Assembly: GCA_001643675.2 (NCBI GenBank)
Contig: LSRY02000008.1
Coordinates: 1,127,501-1,191,500 of the forward strand
Reading direction: 5' to 3'
Source: Monocercomonoides exilis
Taxonomy: Eukaryota; Preaxostyla; Oxymonadida; Polymastigidae
DNA: 64,000 nt
The notes under the pieces were generated by a model that did no database searches, had not been told where the DNA came from, and saw nothing but the letters and a program-made list of their open reading frames with translations. Within the stretch, counting starts at the first letter, position 1; each line of letters starts with the position of its first letter. The position numbers and the translations under genes are program-made. Below are positions 1-9,590 of the stretch, piece after piece.

Positions 1-772
1 GCGCCCTTCATATTCAGCAAACATCCTTTCATATTTCTAACAAGAGACCTCCTCTTCTGCTTCACCGCCAATTATGTTTTGAGAATATTTCTTCTCCATG
101 AACCTTCAGATCTCCTTCTCCTCTTCCTCTCAACAGTTCCATTTGGTATCGATACTTTGTATTAGCTCCCACAAAATGCTCTCTTGCATATTACAATCTC
201 TTTTGATGGCATCTCTTTCATGAACTTCATCGCAGCAACAACCAAAGCTGAAAAATGCTCACACAGCACGGACCTTAACGAATCTTCAACGTCTTCCAAC
301 TCATCAAAATGTTCTTTTTCTTCTTTGATGTCCTCCTCCTACTGAAGGGATATCAATAAACAGATCGCTTTATTCTGTCCATCGTAATAAACCACTTTCA
401 CGTCTGTTTCTTGCTCCTAAATAAATAAAGTTGTCTCTTTCTGCCTTTCCACTACCGCTGCTGGGCTTGTGTTCTTCAAATTTGAGATTTGCCCCTTCGT
501 GTGTATAATCTGCAGAAGTCAACATTAACTTAAGTGGAGCTTCCAATTCTTCTTCTGAAGGAACAAACTATTTATCCTCTTTGAAGCATCAATAGATGTT
601 TGGGTTGGATGAGAGGCAATGCTCCTGCTCTTCTTGTCTCGCATTATAAGTCGACAACTCCTCTTATGGAGCGTGTTGGATGCAAATATGGGAACCCATT
701 TACAAATAAACCACAGATAGGGAAACGGGGTCATTTGCGTTGCATAACTACAATCTCCTGTGAAAGTTTCAG
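1..772. other. Non-coding or degenerate sequence
   Basis: No open frame longer than about 70 codons is present on either strand, and nothing in the short translations is recognisable. The sequence is pyrimidine-rich on the + strand. It may be an upstream flank or a decayed 5' part of the low-complexity gene pieces that follow, but nothing directly supports a gene here. Confidence 0.4.
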
Positions 773-1405
773 ATGGGAAAAAGAATTCGTTATTGTTCCC
801 GTACGAGATATTCGTTAACGATATGGAGGTTATTTGGAGAAAGAAGGAGAAAGAGAGAAGGAGAGAAAGATGGAGACTTCAATAGAATAGGAAATGAAAA
901 TGACAAAAGAAGATTCTCGCCTTTGGAGATATACGGAGAAACCTTATTGAGTTATTCATCTTCCTCATCTTCCTTATTGAAGGCAAAGACGCTTAAGCGT
1001 TTAACAGGAGGAAAAGAATTATTTATTATAAGAGATGCAAAGACAAGGACTGATTATCCTGTGACAACTTCACGTGACTGCCTATTGTCTTCGATGTCGT
1101 CTGAGCGGAAGTGAAACAGAGATATCATGCACTCAATTGCAAAGAAGAGAGACAAAAGAGGAAGTGGCAGCAGAGGGGAAGTGAGCGGGACTTGGAAAAA
1201 AAAAAGTTTTGTGTTCTCCTTCAACCACTCATTATCGGGAAATGTGCAGCTCCTCTCTTCGCATGTTCTGCCAACTGCATCGTCAGCTGCATCTTTTATA
1301 GCATTATTTATTTCTTTGTCCAAGCTCATCGTTTCGTCTTCTGCTAATTCCGTCGTTTGCATCAGGCAAGCATCTGGAAATACATCCTCCTCTTCACATT
1401 CTTAA
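773..1405 (+). pseudogene. Low-complexity gene fragment A, in-frame TGA
   Basis: Two consecutive open stretches (773-1114 and 1115-1405) lie in the same frame and are separated only by a TGA at 1112-1114. The translation is first basic (Arg/Lys/Glu), then Ser-rich with runs such as SSSSSS. No domain is recognised. The frame is the same as that of the pieces at 1589-2053, 2366-3403 and 3413-4480, so this is probably an upstream part of the same gene. Either the gene is decaying or unseen introns remove the stops. Between 1406 and 1560 the frame has stops at roughly random density, so that stretch is non-coding or intronic. Confidence 0.3.
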
Positions 1406-1588
1406 CACGACAATAGGAGTAACTTAGCGGAATTACTGAATTATCAATTTTCCGTCTCTCCTTCCTCAAAGATTCTTTTTGCAGGATAGCCTTCATTCTC
1501 TTTCATCTGATCGCTCAAATCCTGGTCACCTAAGTGGTAATAAAATGTTAGAAAGATTGCGTTATCCATACGAAAACCGTCTATCTTA

Positions 1589-2053
1589 TTGTTCTCCTCC
1601 TCTTCATCTTCCTCATCTTCTCCAGCAGAAACAGAATTCTCTATCCATCCAAAACCGCCTCATCGTTCTGAAATTGCTATGGCTCGCAGCATAAGAGCAA
1701 TGCATCCTCTCCTCCGCCGACGCCATCTCAATCGCTGTGCGCAAGTAGCTGCTGCTTCTAGCGCTTCACGTTCTTCTTCTTCTTCCTCTTTTTCCTCTTC
1801 CTCTTCCTCTTCCTCGTTGCTTCGCTCTTCTAGAAACAGATTTCTGACAAGCGAAGAGCAGCAGATGAGGAAGATGCAGCAACAGTTCGGAAGAAGAAGG
1901 AAAAAACAATATTTTGTTCTCCCTCCCGATGTGTTTGAGGCGCTGCCGCTGTTTGCAGAGTTTCGGATAGTGGAGCGGTATGCGGAGAATCTGGAGAATA
2001 GGAAGAAGTTGAAGTCGATAAAGATGACTGAAAAGAAGAGGATCAAGAAGTGA
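1589..2053 (+). pseudogene. Low-complexity gene fragment B (Ser/Arg-rich)
   Basis: This 154-codon open stretch begins with a poly-Ser tract. A Ser-rich region encoded by TCT/TCC repeats follows, then a globular-looking end with Gln/Arg/Lys-rich helices and the motif LPPDVFEALPLFAEFRIVER. It shares its frame with the neighbouring fragments. The end is a TGA at 2051-2053, followed by about 150 nt with five stops in that frame, which is probably an intron or non-coding. No family is recognised. The antisense frame is also open (Glu-rich), but the sense translation has better amino-acid variety near its end. Confidence 0.35.
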
Positions 2054-2365
2054 TTTTGGAGGATTCAAAGAACAACCGCAAAGAAGTTGCTTTTAAAGCA
2101 AAGACAATAAAAAAGAAGCAGAAAAGAATACAAAAGCAAAAGAATCTTTACAAAACGACATTAAAGGAGAAACGAACAATGATGAGCCATAATTAGAGCC
2201 TTTTTCATAGGAAAAGCAGAAAAAACAACTCCCTTTCCCCCACCTTCACATTCACCTTCTCCTCAACCTATGCAATACTCTACAGAACGAGGCGCCTTTG
2301 GAACAATACACTTTACGCGAGGGAAGCGAATGGACGGTGGATGAAGAGGAGTCGGAGGGAGAGCG

Positions 2366-3403
2366 TTGATTGCGTACAGCCAAGAGATGGAGATGGGAAG
2401 AGGAGCTGTTGGTGCTCCGACAACTCCGCTATCACCTGCTGTTGGAGGAGGAGGAATAGGAATTGGAATAGGAGGAGGAGGAGGAGGAGGAGGAGGGGGA
2501 GGAGGAGGGGTGACGTTGGGTGTGATGGGGATGAAGGATTTGAACAAAGAAGTGACAAGGGCGATGCAAGATGAGTTTCAGAATGGGAAAGGGAAAGTGG
2601 ACGATGAAGATTCGAAGGTTACGTTTTATTCATTGGAATTTGATGATCAGAGAGAAAAACTATTTCTGCTGATGAAGCTACAGGAAATACAAAAGAAGAA
2701 GGAGAAGGAGAAAGAAGAAAAAGAGAGGAGGCTGAAGAAGAAAGAAGAGAGAGAACTCAGGAAAATGGAGAAAATGACGAAGAAGATAGAGGAAAAAGAC
2801 AAGAATCTGTTTAGCAGCGTCCAAGAAATATTACAATCACACCTTGGGACAGGCACACAGATCAACCAGAAGGGGAACAAAATGGCAAGCGATGCGCCAC
2901 AAGAGGCGAAAGAAAGCAAAACGCCAATTTTGACAAGAGAGCGGAAATTGGACTGAACGCTGAATGATTTAGCGAATTCTGACCTGGAAGATTTGAGCGA
3001 TGAACTGGATGTGCCTTTCCGCTATGTGCGAATCAAAAGCGAGGAAAATGGGCAATTTGTGTTAAAGATGCGGAAAATGCCTGTGTTAGCAGCAGTCGAC
3101 GCGAGGCAGACCAGAACGCGGTTGGATCTAATGAGCGCACTGAAGAGCGGCTTGAGACAGAGCAGGGCGGAGTTGAGAAGAGGAAGAGGGATGAAGTGGA
3201 GGGGCTGGTGGTCGCACAAAGAGGAAGCAGAAGTGACACACAGGAAGGGAAGGAAAGGAGCAGGGAAAGGATCACCTTTTCTGTTCCAGAAGGAGAAAGG
3301 GAAAAGAACATTCAGTCAGAGCAGCGTGTATGGAATAAAAGATGTGATGTCAAAACTGTTTTCTTCGATGTTGTTCTCAAAATTGAAGTCTTTCTTCACG
3401 TAG
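2366..3403 (+). pseudogene. Low-complexity gene fragment C (poly-Gly, Lys/Glu coiled coil)
   Basis: One frame is open from 2366 to 3403 except for a single TGA at 2954-2956. The first half has a poly-Gly tract (GGA repeat at about 2470-2510), then a Lys/Glu/Arg-rich stretch of about 60 residues that should form a long charged helix or coiled coil. The second half contains LEDLSDELDVPFRYVRIKSE and looks like ordinary protein. It ends at a TAG (3401-3403), and the next large open stretch starts 10 nt later in the same frame. A single low-complexity protein broken by point-mutation stops, or spliced in an unseen way, would explain this. Nuclear function would be a guess. Confidence 0.4.
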
Positions 3404-3412
3404 CAGAATTCA

Positions 3413-4480
3413 ATGGCAATGGATCTGATGCAGAAATACCCTGCCCTTAATTTGGTTGCGCCTTTTGATTCAGCTGCAGATTTTTCTGCAAATACAAACA
3501 TTGCTCTTCATCCTCTTTCTCATTGTCCTTCATCACTTGTAAATTCGTCATTGTTTATGAACGTCCAACAACAATCTTCTCCTTCTCTTTCATTCCACTC
3601 TCCCTCAAGTTTTGTCTCTTCGCTTCATCAATCTTCATTTCTCACAACAGAAAAAAGAACTCAATTTCTTCTGTTGGCCCTGAAGACTTTGGATGCTCAT
3701 CTCAAAAAGGATCACAAAATAGACTCAGAATCACCAGCTCTTTCAACCTCTTCACCAAGTTCGGGTGCTTCTTCTCCCGCTATTCAACCTCAGTCCATTC
3801 CTATTCGAACGAAGGAAAATGAAAAATCCGCAACTCAGCAAACTTCTTCTTCTTCTTCGTCTTCTTCGTCATCATCTTCATCTCCTGGTTGTGCCTCTGC
3901 TTCTTCTGCTTCAACTCCTCATGCTATTCGTCCACTTGCCCTGGAAAGAGGGAAAAGTCCTTCGACTCCAAACAAACTGCACCTTTCTTCGTCTGCACAA
4001 ATCGCATTTGATCCTTTGGATGCTGTCAACCAGGAGAAAGAACAAGTGCAAAAGACAGAAACAAACAGAAAAGAGGTTTCACCAAAAGAACAAGCAGGAA
4101 ATCTTCCTATTGAAAATGTGAATGAATCAGGAGTTGTTCAAAAGAGGCCATTGATTTCAGATGCGTTGCTTCCGCGTTCCAGTTCAAGGCATTCGTTTCC
4201 TGTGTATCCTGTTCCCTCTCAACAGCAAGCAGTCGCAAAGAAAAAGAAAACTGCTTCAATGCTGTCACCAAAACCGCAGCGCCTGCGAAGAGAAATGTGG
4301 CTGGGTGAACTGATAAAAGAGTGGCTTGTGTATGAAGATGCTGACCAGGATGCGTGGAATGAGATGAGAGAGGCTGCTGCAAAGGAGAACGAGGAAGGGT
4401 TTGAGTCTGAAAGTTGCAGTGATGATGAAGAGGAGGAAGATGTGGGAGATGAGGATGGAGCTGAACCGAAAGATAGATGA
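3413..4480 (+). CDS. Ser-rich protein with acidic C-terminus, 355 codons
   Basis: This is the longest and best-looking open frame in the first 20 kb. It begins MAMDLMQKYPALNLV. It has a Ser/Pro-rich middle with a poly-Ser run, a Lys-rich patch (AVAKKKKTASM), a helical segment around RREMWLGELIKEWLVYEDA and a very acidic end (SDDEEEEDVGDEDG). No signal peptide or TM segment is seen. The frame is continuous with the preceding fragment across the TAG at 3401-3403. Downstream of the TGA at 4478-4480 the same frame has many stops until it reopens near 5250. It may be an internal part of a larger gene rather than a complete one, and the ATG start is only the first in the stretch. No family is recognised. 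Confidence 0.45.
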   Translation: MAMDLMQKYPALNLVAPFDSAADFSANTNIALHPLSHCPSSLVNSSLFMNVQQQSSPSLSFHSPSSFVSSLHQSSFLTTEKRTQFLLLALKTLDAHLKKDHKIDSESPALSTSSPSSGASSPAIQPQSIPIRTKENEKSATQQTSSSSSSSSSSSSSPGCASASSASTPHAIRPLALERGKSPSTPNKLHLSSSAQIAFDPLDAVNQEKEQVQKTETNRKEVSPKEQAGNLPIENVNESGVVQKRPLISDALLPRSSSRHSFPVYPVPSQQQAVAKKKKTASMLSPKPQRLRREMWLGELIKEWLVYEDADQDAWNEMREAAAKENEEGFESESCSDDEEEEDVGDEDGAEPKDR

Positions 4481-5249
4481 GAAGAATGCTTTGACAAGCG
4501 TAATGAAGATAAGCAGAATGATTCTTGAAATGGAGAGAAAAGAAGAAGTTTTGAAAAGGTTCTATTTGAAGCTGAAGCAGAAAGCGTAAGAGAACAAAAA
4601 TGATGGATGGGATTTTTTTGAGGCTTGTGAAAAGAGAAACATATTCAGAAATGAGAACAAATACAGGAAGAAAAGAAAGTGGAAGTTTCAATTCTTTAAG
4701 TTTGAGTTAGAAGACCCTGTGAAAAAGCAGAAACATTTTTTTATGAACAATTTAATGTTCTGTTGGAAAACGTTGTGGAATAGTTTGAAAATACATTGAC
4801 AGCGAAGAATGAAAAAAGTTTTATTCAACCGGAAGACAAATATCATCCAGCTTTTTGCTAAGAAGCAATGGAAGATGAAGCTTAAGTTTAAAGAAACAGC
4901 TCAGAGCAGGAAAAGGATGAGGAGAGAAAAGATCAGTGTGCATGTGGAGAATAATCTGTACAAGAAAAGAGAATAATTTTATTAAGCCCATTATGCGATG
5001 AATGAGAAAGAGAAAGAAAAAAAGGCTTCAACATGAAAATTATTTTCAGTAAGAGAAAAATGGAAATTTCTAAAGTAAAGTTGACAGAATGAGCCATTTG
5101 GAGTTATTTGATTAAGGCAGAACATCTCTTGTAATTCCTTCCTGCTGAAATGGCTGTCATATGGAAAATTAGTGGAACACAAAGACTATTTGGGTTTTAT
5201 TTCGCAATGAAGATAAGCAGAGGTAGGCAATGCGAACTTAATGGAAGGT
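4481..5249 (+). other. Stop-riddled interval between low-complexity fragments
   Basis: The frame used by the upstream fragment carries about 15 stops in the first 175 codons (mostly TGA and TAA), a density close to non-coding DNA. An intron or decayed exon is possible. Nothing else is supported. Confidence 0.35.
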
Positions 5250-5771
5250 GCTAAAGAGGAGATGGACTATTTTTTGTGGAGGACGAAGAGAACGAAGAGA
5301 GAAGGAAAAGCGAGCTGAGAGTGCTATATGGCAGCTCGTCAGAAGAATCGAAATCAGTTTGAAGAAAGCAGGTGCGCTTGTGATACGTCTTCAGTGATTT
5401 TATCATTATCATCATCATCTTCTTCTTCTTCTTCTTCAAAGCCTCACTCACACTCTCATTCCTCAAAGTCATCTCATTCAAAATCCAGCTCGTCAACAAC
5501 AACCTTATCTCCTTCCTCAACAGCTGTACCAACTGCATCATTATCATCACCTTCTTCTTCAACTTCTTCTATTTCATCTTCTTCATCAGCCTCTCAAAAT
5601 ACATCTGTTATCAAACAATTTTGTCATCCCCTCCAGCCACTTGCACAGACACACAAGAAGCACAGCGATCGCACCCTCAAACCGATCTCTATTACATATC
5701 CACTCTCGACTCTCTCGCAAAATGCAGCTGAAATCAAAAAACAGAAAAGGAAGCCAGCATCAAGTCAGTAG
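5250..5771 (+). pseudogene. Low-complexity gene fragment E (acidic, then Ser/Thr-rich)
   Basis: From about 5250 the frame of the upstream fragments opens again (FFVEDEENEERRKSELRVLY) and runs to a TGA near 5350. A different frame is open from 5328 to 5771 and encodes a Ser/His/Thr-rich stretch with poly-Ser runs and the ending KKQKRKPASSQ. The switch of frame near 5340 implies an indel or a splice. The Ser-rich part is encoded by (TCA/TCT) repeats, so its coding status is weaker than its length suggests. Confidence 0.3.
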
Positions 5772-5939
5772 AGGAACTCATCTCTATCACCATCTTCTTT
5801 GATGTCATCTTCTTCCACTGCTTTTTCCTATCCATCTTCATCTTCATTGTCCTCTTCTCCATCTTCAAGTCTGCTCTCTTATTCTGTTTCTTCCAAAAAG
5901 AAAACTGAGAATGGAAATGAAAAAGAAAAGAAAAGAAAA

Positions 5940-6724
5940 GCGAAAATGAAGCCAAAATAGCAGAAACTCACGGCTCTTTAACAATAACTCACGATGAAAA
6001 CGAAGATGATGCAGAGGATCAGCCAAATGGTATTATTACTTCTCATCAAAATGCCTCTTCGAAACCAGATAGAAAAGTATTTCCATCTTCTTCAGTATAA
6101 ATTCGACTGACTATTTCGACATCGTCTCCATATTCAGACTCAGTTATATATTCTTCTTCTTCTTCGTTTTCTTCCTCTTCCTCTTCTTCTGTTCTTCAAG
6201 AAATACAGTGCTCGCTCCATTTCACTCTTCCTTCTCTTCTCCACCACTGGGTCGGCTGTGCTGAGACTTGCGGGCAGAGAAGCACGATGGAAGACAGAGT
6301 GTTGATGCTGCCTGTTGATGGATGGGGCATAGAGAAGCTTGTGTGCGACGGAAAAGAGGGGATTTTGGCTTGCATACTGAAATATCCGCAGGAGCTGAGG
6401 TTCACTGAGAAAGGAATGAAGGCACTGGAAGACAGAGAGGCTGAGATCTGGGCAAGGAGTATAAGAGAGAAGGAGAGAAGGAGAGAAAGAAGAAGGAAAG
6501 AATGGAAAGAAAGAGAAAAGATTGGAGAAAGAAAATAGAGAAAGGAAAGAGAAAGAAAAGAAGAAGAGGATGATAAATCCAGAAATAAGCTAAATACAAA
6601 CATAGAAGCAAGTGATGTTGAAATTAACTCACAAACGTTGCCTTCATCTTCTCTTTCGTCGTCATCTTCTTCTTCTTCAACTCCTCCAACTTTTTCAATG
6701 CCATCTTCACTCACTTGGAGTTGA
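5940..6724 (+). pseudogene. Low-complexity gene fragment F, in-frame TAA and TAG
   Basis: One frame continues from about 5940 to a TGA at 6722-6724, interrupted only by TAA at 6098-6100 and TAG at 6536-6538. It encodes an acidic part (THDENEDDAEDQPNG) and a poly-Ser linker, then a globular-looking segment of about 60 residues (DRVLMLPVDGWGIEKLVCDG). A highly charged helix (REKERRRERRRKEWKEREK) and a Ser-rich end follow. The globular part is the most protein-like piece of the first 7 kb, but I do not recognise its family. An AG-repeat near 5920 is where the frame differs from the upstream piece. Confidence 0.35.
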
Positions 6725-7639
6725 ATCAGAATTTCAACCATCTGTTGCATTTATTCCATTCAATTCGATAGAGCCACAAAATTGAACGGAAAATTGTTTC
6801 ATTTCCTTTCCTTCGTCTCTTCAGTCAATCGATAAAAGAGCTTTCTTTTCATTTTTCAATCACGATTCTAATGATGAAAAAAGGCAATTTGAATGAATTT
6901 ATTTGATTTCATTCAAATCAACTTCTTCTTCAACTCCTTCTTCGATGAACAACAAAACTGAAACTGTTTTTTTCATTTCATTCAACTCCCGTTAAATTCA
7001 GTGCCAGACCTCATCTATCGTTGCTCTTTGGAAGCACAAACAAATACTCATTCTTTCACGGAATAACAGCTAATGTTATTTTACAAAGGAAGTTGTACAA
7101 TGTTTAACCAAGAAAAACTGATCATCAGGCATTCAACAGAAAATGGAGATCGAATCTGACTTTTTTGATTTTGAAGATCAAGCATCTGAAGTGAAAAGGA
7201 AATGGTATTGAAGCAATTCATTTATGAAATGGATGTGTTCCTAAATAGCCTTCTGCAGATTACACAGATACGAAACTGGAGCAAATAGTAGAAAAGGAAA
7301 AGAAAAGGAAAATCTTGAAGAGCATGCTGATATGAAAAGAAATGATATGAATTCTATCGCTAATTGGATACGAACAAGTTGAAATCGGAAAGGTGAAGAA
7401 AATATAAACTGAAGAAAATTGCCTGATATACATGAACATATTTCTTTTGAAGATACGACAGCAATGAATCTTTTTTCATGAGCTTAATTTGTAGTTGATG
7501 GAGAAGAAAAATTAGATGAGGTAATGACGAAGAAATATTTTTGTCTTGTTGATGGTATGGATTTTGATAAAATAAGTGTTGATAAATGCTTCAGTTGAAT
7601 GTGATATGAAACCTCAAGGATGTTTCAATGATATGGAAA
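6725..7639. other. AT-rich interval, possible decayed coding sequence
   Basis: No open stretch reaches 60 codons. A frame beginning at the ATG at 7143 has protein-like pieces (MEIESDFFDFEDQASEVKRK, later VVDGEEKLDEVMTKKYF) separated by several TGA and TAA codons. This may be a relic gene, but in this composition several frames can look protein-like. Confidence 0.25.
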
Positions 7640-7890
7640 AAGTTGAAAATTGGAAAATGAAAGTAATAATAAACGTATTAGAAAAAGATCATAACAATAA
7701 GTGATTTTTGTGTCAACCGCGTTGAAGGTGAGTGTTTGAGAAGGAATAAATATTAAGGTGAGGAAGGTGAGGGAGGAGTCTTTGAGGAGGGAAATGAAGC
7801 CAGTGAGGGCATACTCGATGGTGGCACATGGGGTCTGTTGTCTGCCACAGGCATCAGCATCTGTTTTATTGTTAGCAACAGTTTTATTTT
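7640..7890 (-). pseudogene. Remnant of a beta-helix surface-protein module
   Basis: The - strand frame is open for about 80 codons and contains DACGRQQTPCATIEYAL. This matches the module-start motif C-G-x(4-6)-P-C-x-[TS]-I-x-x-A that recurs five times in the large gene at 22-31 kb. It is followed by an alternating hydrophobic pattern typical of beta-helix rungs. There is no ATG, the open frame is bounded by a TAA, and no neighbouring module is recognisable, so this is an isolated fragment. The match to the intact gene's motif is seen directly; orphan-remnant status is inference. Confidence 0.5.
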
Positions 7891-8371
7891 AAGCAAGAAG
7901 ATGGAGACAGCCATTGAATTTGGCTTAATCCAATATACAGCTTTATCTGTTTCTGTTTGATTTATCCGATGAATCGAATAAAAGGAATGGAGATTTGTTG
8001 GCTATTCAAAGGTGAGGGGAAAAAAAGAAAAATAACAATTATAGTAAAATTGGTTTCAATAGTATTGTTTTCTTTTTTTCATTTATATTCTTCTTTGTAA
8101 ACTTTTTCTTTGCAATATTTTGTTTTACCAATTATGAAATTTCAGTTAACCTTTTAAAGATAGGTTTTTCAATTTTTTACTCTTTTTAAAATGAACTTGA
8201 TCAACAAATCTTTTTCACAAAAAACATAAAAAGGTATGCTTTTTTTTATATTAATAAACAAAATACACATAAAACATAGCTTTAAAAGCTAAATGCAATA
8301 AAAAAATCAATTTGACTCTTTGATCAATAAATACCACAATAGAATTTATTTTTTCGATTTTTGATCTTTTT

Positions 8372-8396
8372 TTATGATTTCAAAAAAAATCACCCA
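8372..8396 (-). repeat. MITE-type terminal sequence
   Basis: The sequence ATGATTTCAAAAAAAATCAC followed by CC matches the inverted terminal sequence (GGGTGATT...TTTGAAATCAT) found at the ends of the 259-bp insertion at 12.8 kb and at several other places. No partner end is visible nearby, so this is a solo end or the edge of a decayed copy. It lies about 70 nt outside the large inverted repeat that starts at 8465. Confidence 0.45.
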
Positions 8397-8628
8397 TATT
8401 TCTTCATATGAATATTTATCTGAATAAAGTTTTTGTGTATCTCTCAGGGCAACAGGCGGAAATGAAAGAGATATGGTATTCCCGCTATGGATCCATCTCG
8501 ATTAGGTCATTCAATAATATCGATTTATGAATATCATGTTGTAGTTATCATCTTGAATTATAAGTTGAATAGGCAATGATTATAAGATAGAGATCGAGAG
8601 TTGTTGCTGATATTCTTAGGGGGTTATC

Positions 8629-8790
8629 ATGATTTGATTTTCAGTGAAGTTCGATACAGAAGGAGTTATTGATAAGTGTTATCAAGATATATCTATTGCC
8701 GATATTCCATATCTCCAAGAAGAAGAATTAGCTAAAAGATTAACTGAAAGATTAACTGGAGTTGTGTTCAAGTTGGTAAATAAGTGGTGA
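8629..8790 (+). pseudogene. Broken copy of the 53-aa element ORF
   Basis: This is the counterpart of the intact ORF at 19894-20055 in the other arm. Here the third codon is TGA instead of AGA, and two further residues differ, but the remaining frame is open to the same TGG-TGA end. It is the clearest place where the two arms of this inverted repeat have diverged. Confidence 0.55.
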
Positions 8791-8870
8791 ATTTGTGTGT
8801 TATCGTTGGTGTGATCGTTGATGGAAATCGCAAATAAAAATAATTGATTTTGTTTTTTGTTTTATAGTAA

Positions 8871-9089
8871 ATGGGTTGGAAGAAGATATACGCAACTGTG
8901 GAAGAAGCTAAAGCGGCTTAACAGAAACAAATTAAACAGTTTCAGGAAAAACGCAAAGAAGAAACTATGTATTACAACGAACATGTTACTGAAAAACAGA
9001 AGAAGTTGATTAAGATATTGAGGAGAAAGCTTATCGAAAATGATGAGCTGTTAGATGAGTAGACAGAAAAGTTAATGGTTATTGCCTGA
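8871..9089 (+). pseudogene. Small Lys/Gln-rich ORF with in-frame TAA and TAG
   Basis: The frame starts with MGWKKIYATVEEAKAA and has a charged helical body (KQIKQFQEKRKEETMYYNEH). A TAA (8919-8921) and a TAG (9060-9062) fall inside it before a TGA at 9087-9089. Both stops lie where Gln would suit the helix, and both are present in the mirror copy at 19595-19813. Either the gene decayed before duplication or the element came from a genome reading TAA/TAG as Gln. No family is recognised; a small coiled-coil protein of a mobile element is plausible. Confidence 0.4.
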
Positions 9090-9590
9090 ACAAGCTTGAT
9101 TGGGATAAATGTGTTAATTAATGAAATATAACTGACTGAACACGTTAATTGAATCGTTGATTGTTAAGGACAGTGGTCCATGATGATGTTATAGTTGATT
9201 TCCAACAACAATATTTTTTGAACAAATGGCATTGTTGTGGATCGCCAACGTCTATATTTTTCCTCGGAAAAAGTGTTAATCGGAAGTCAGGATACCAAAT
9301 TTTGGAAATATCGAGATGCTTGGGGAAGGGAAATATTTGCTAAATCTCTGTGCTGGAAGCGTACACTAGTGTCCTGGTGGACTGGATCTTTTAATTTCAT
9401 CTGAAAAGAGCTGCCAACATTCCATTTCTGCTAACATGGATGCTTTTCCCTTTATTTGGCATGACTTTGAGGGTTTTTATTTATTTTCGACTGTATCATC
9501 ATTTTGACACATTGCCACGTGGTATCGTTGGTAGCACACATCAGTTGTATTGTTTTTGTAATAATGATTTCCAAAAAAAAACGAATATGT

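Noticed and set aside
2263-2558. - strand Pro-rich and Leu-rich ORFs opposite the poly-Gly tract
   Set aside because: These are shadows of the (GGA)n repeat in the + strand fragment.
9161-9343. 60-codon ORF (mirror 19341-19523) in the helicase repeat
   Set aside because: No motif was recognised, and other frames over the same stretch are comparably protein-like apart from single stops. It is left as uncharacterised arm sequence.
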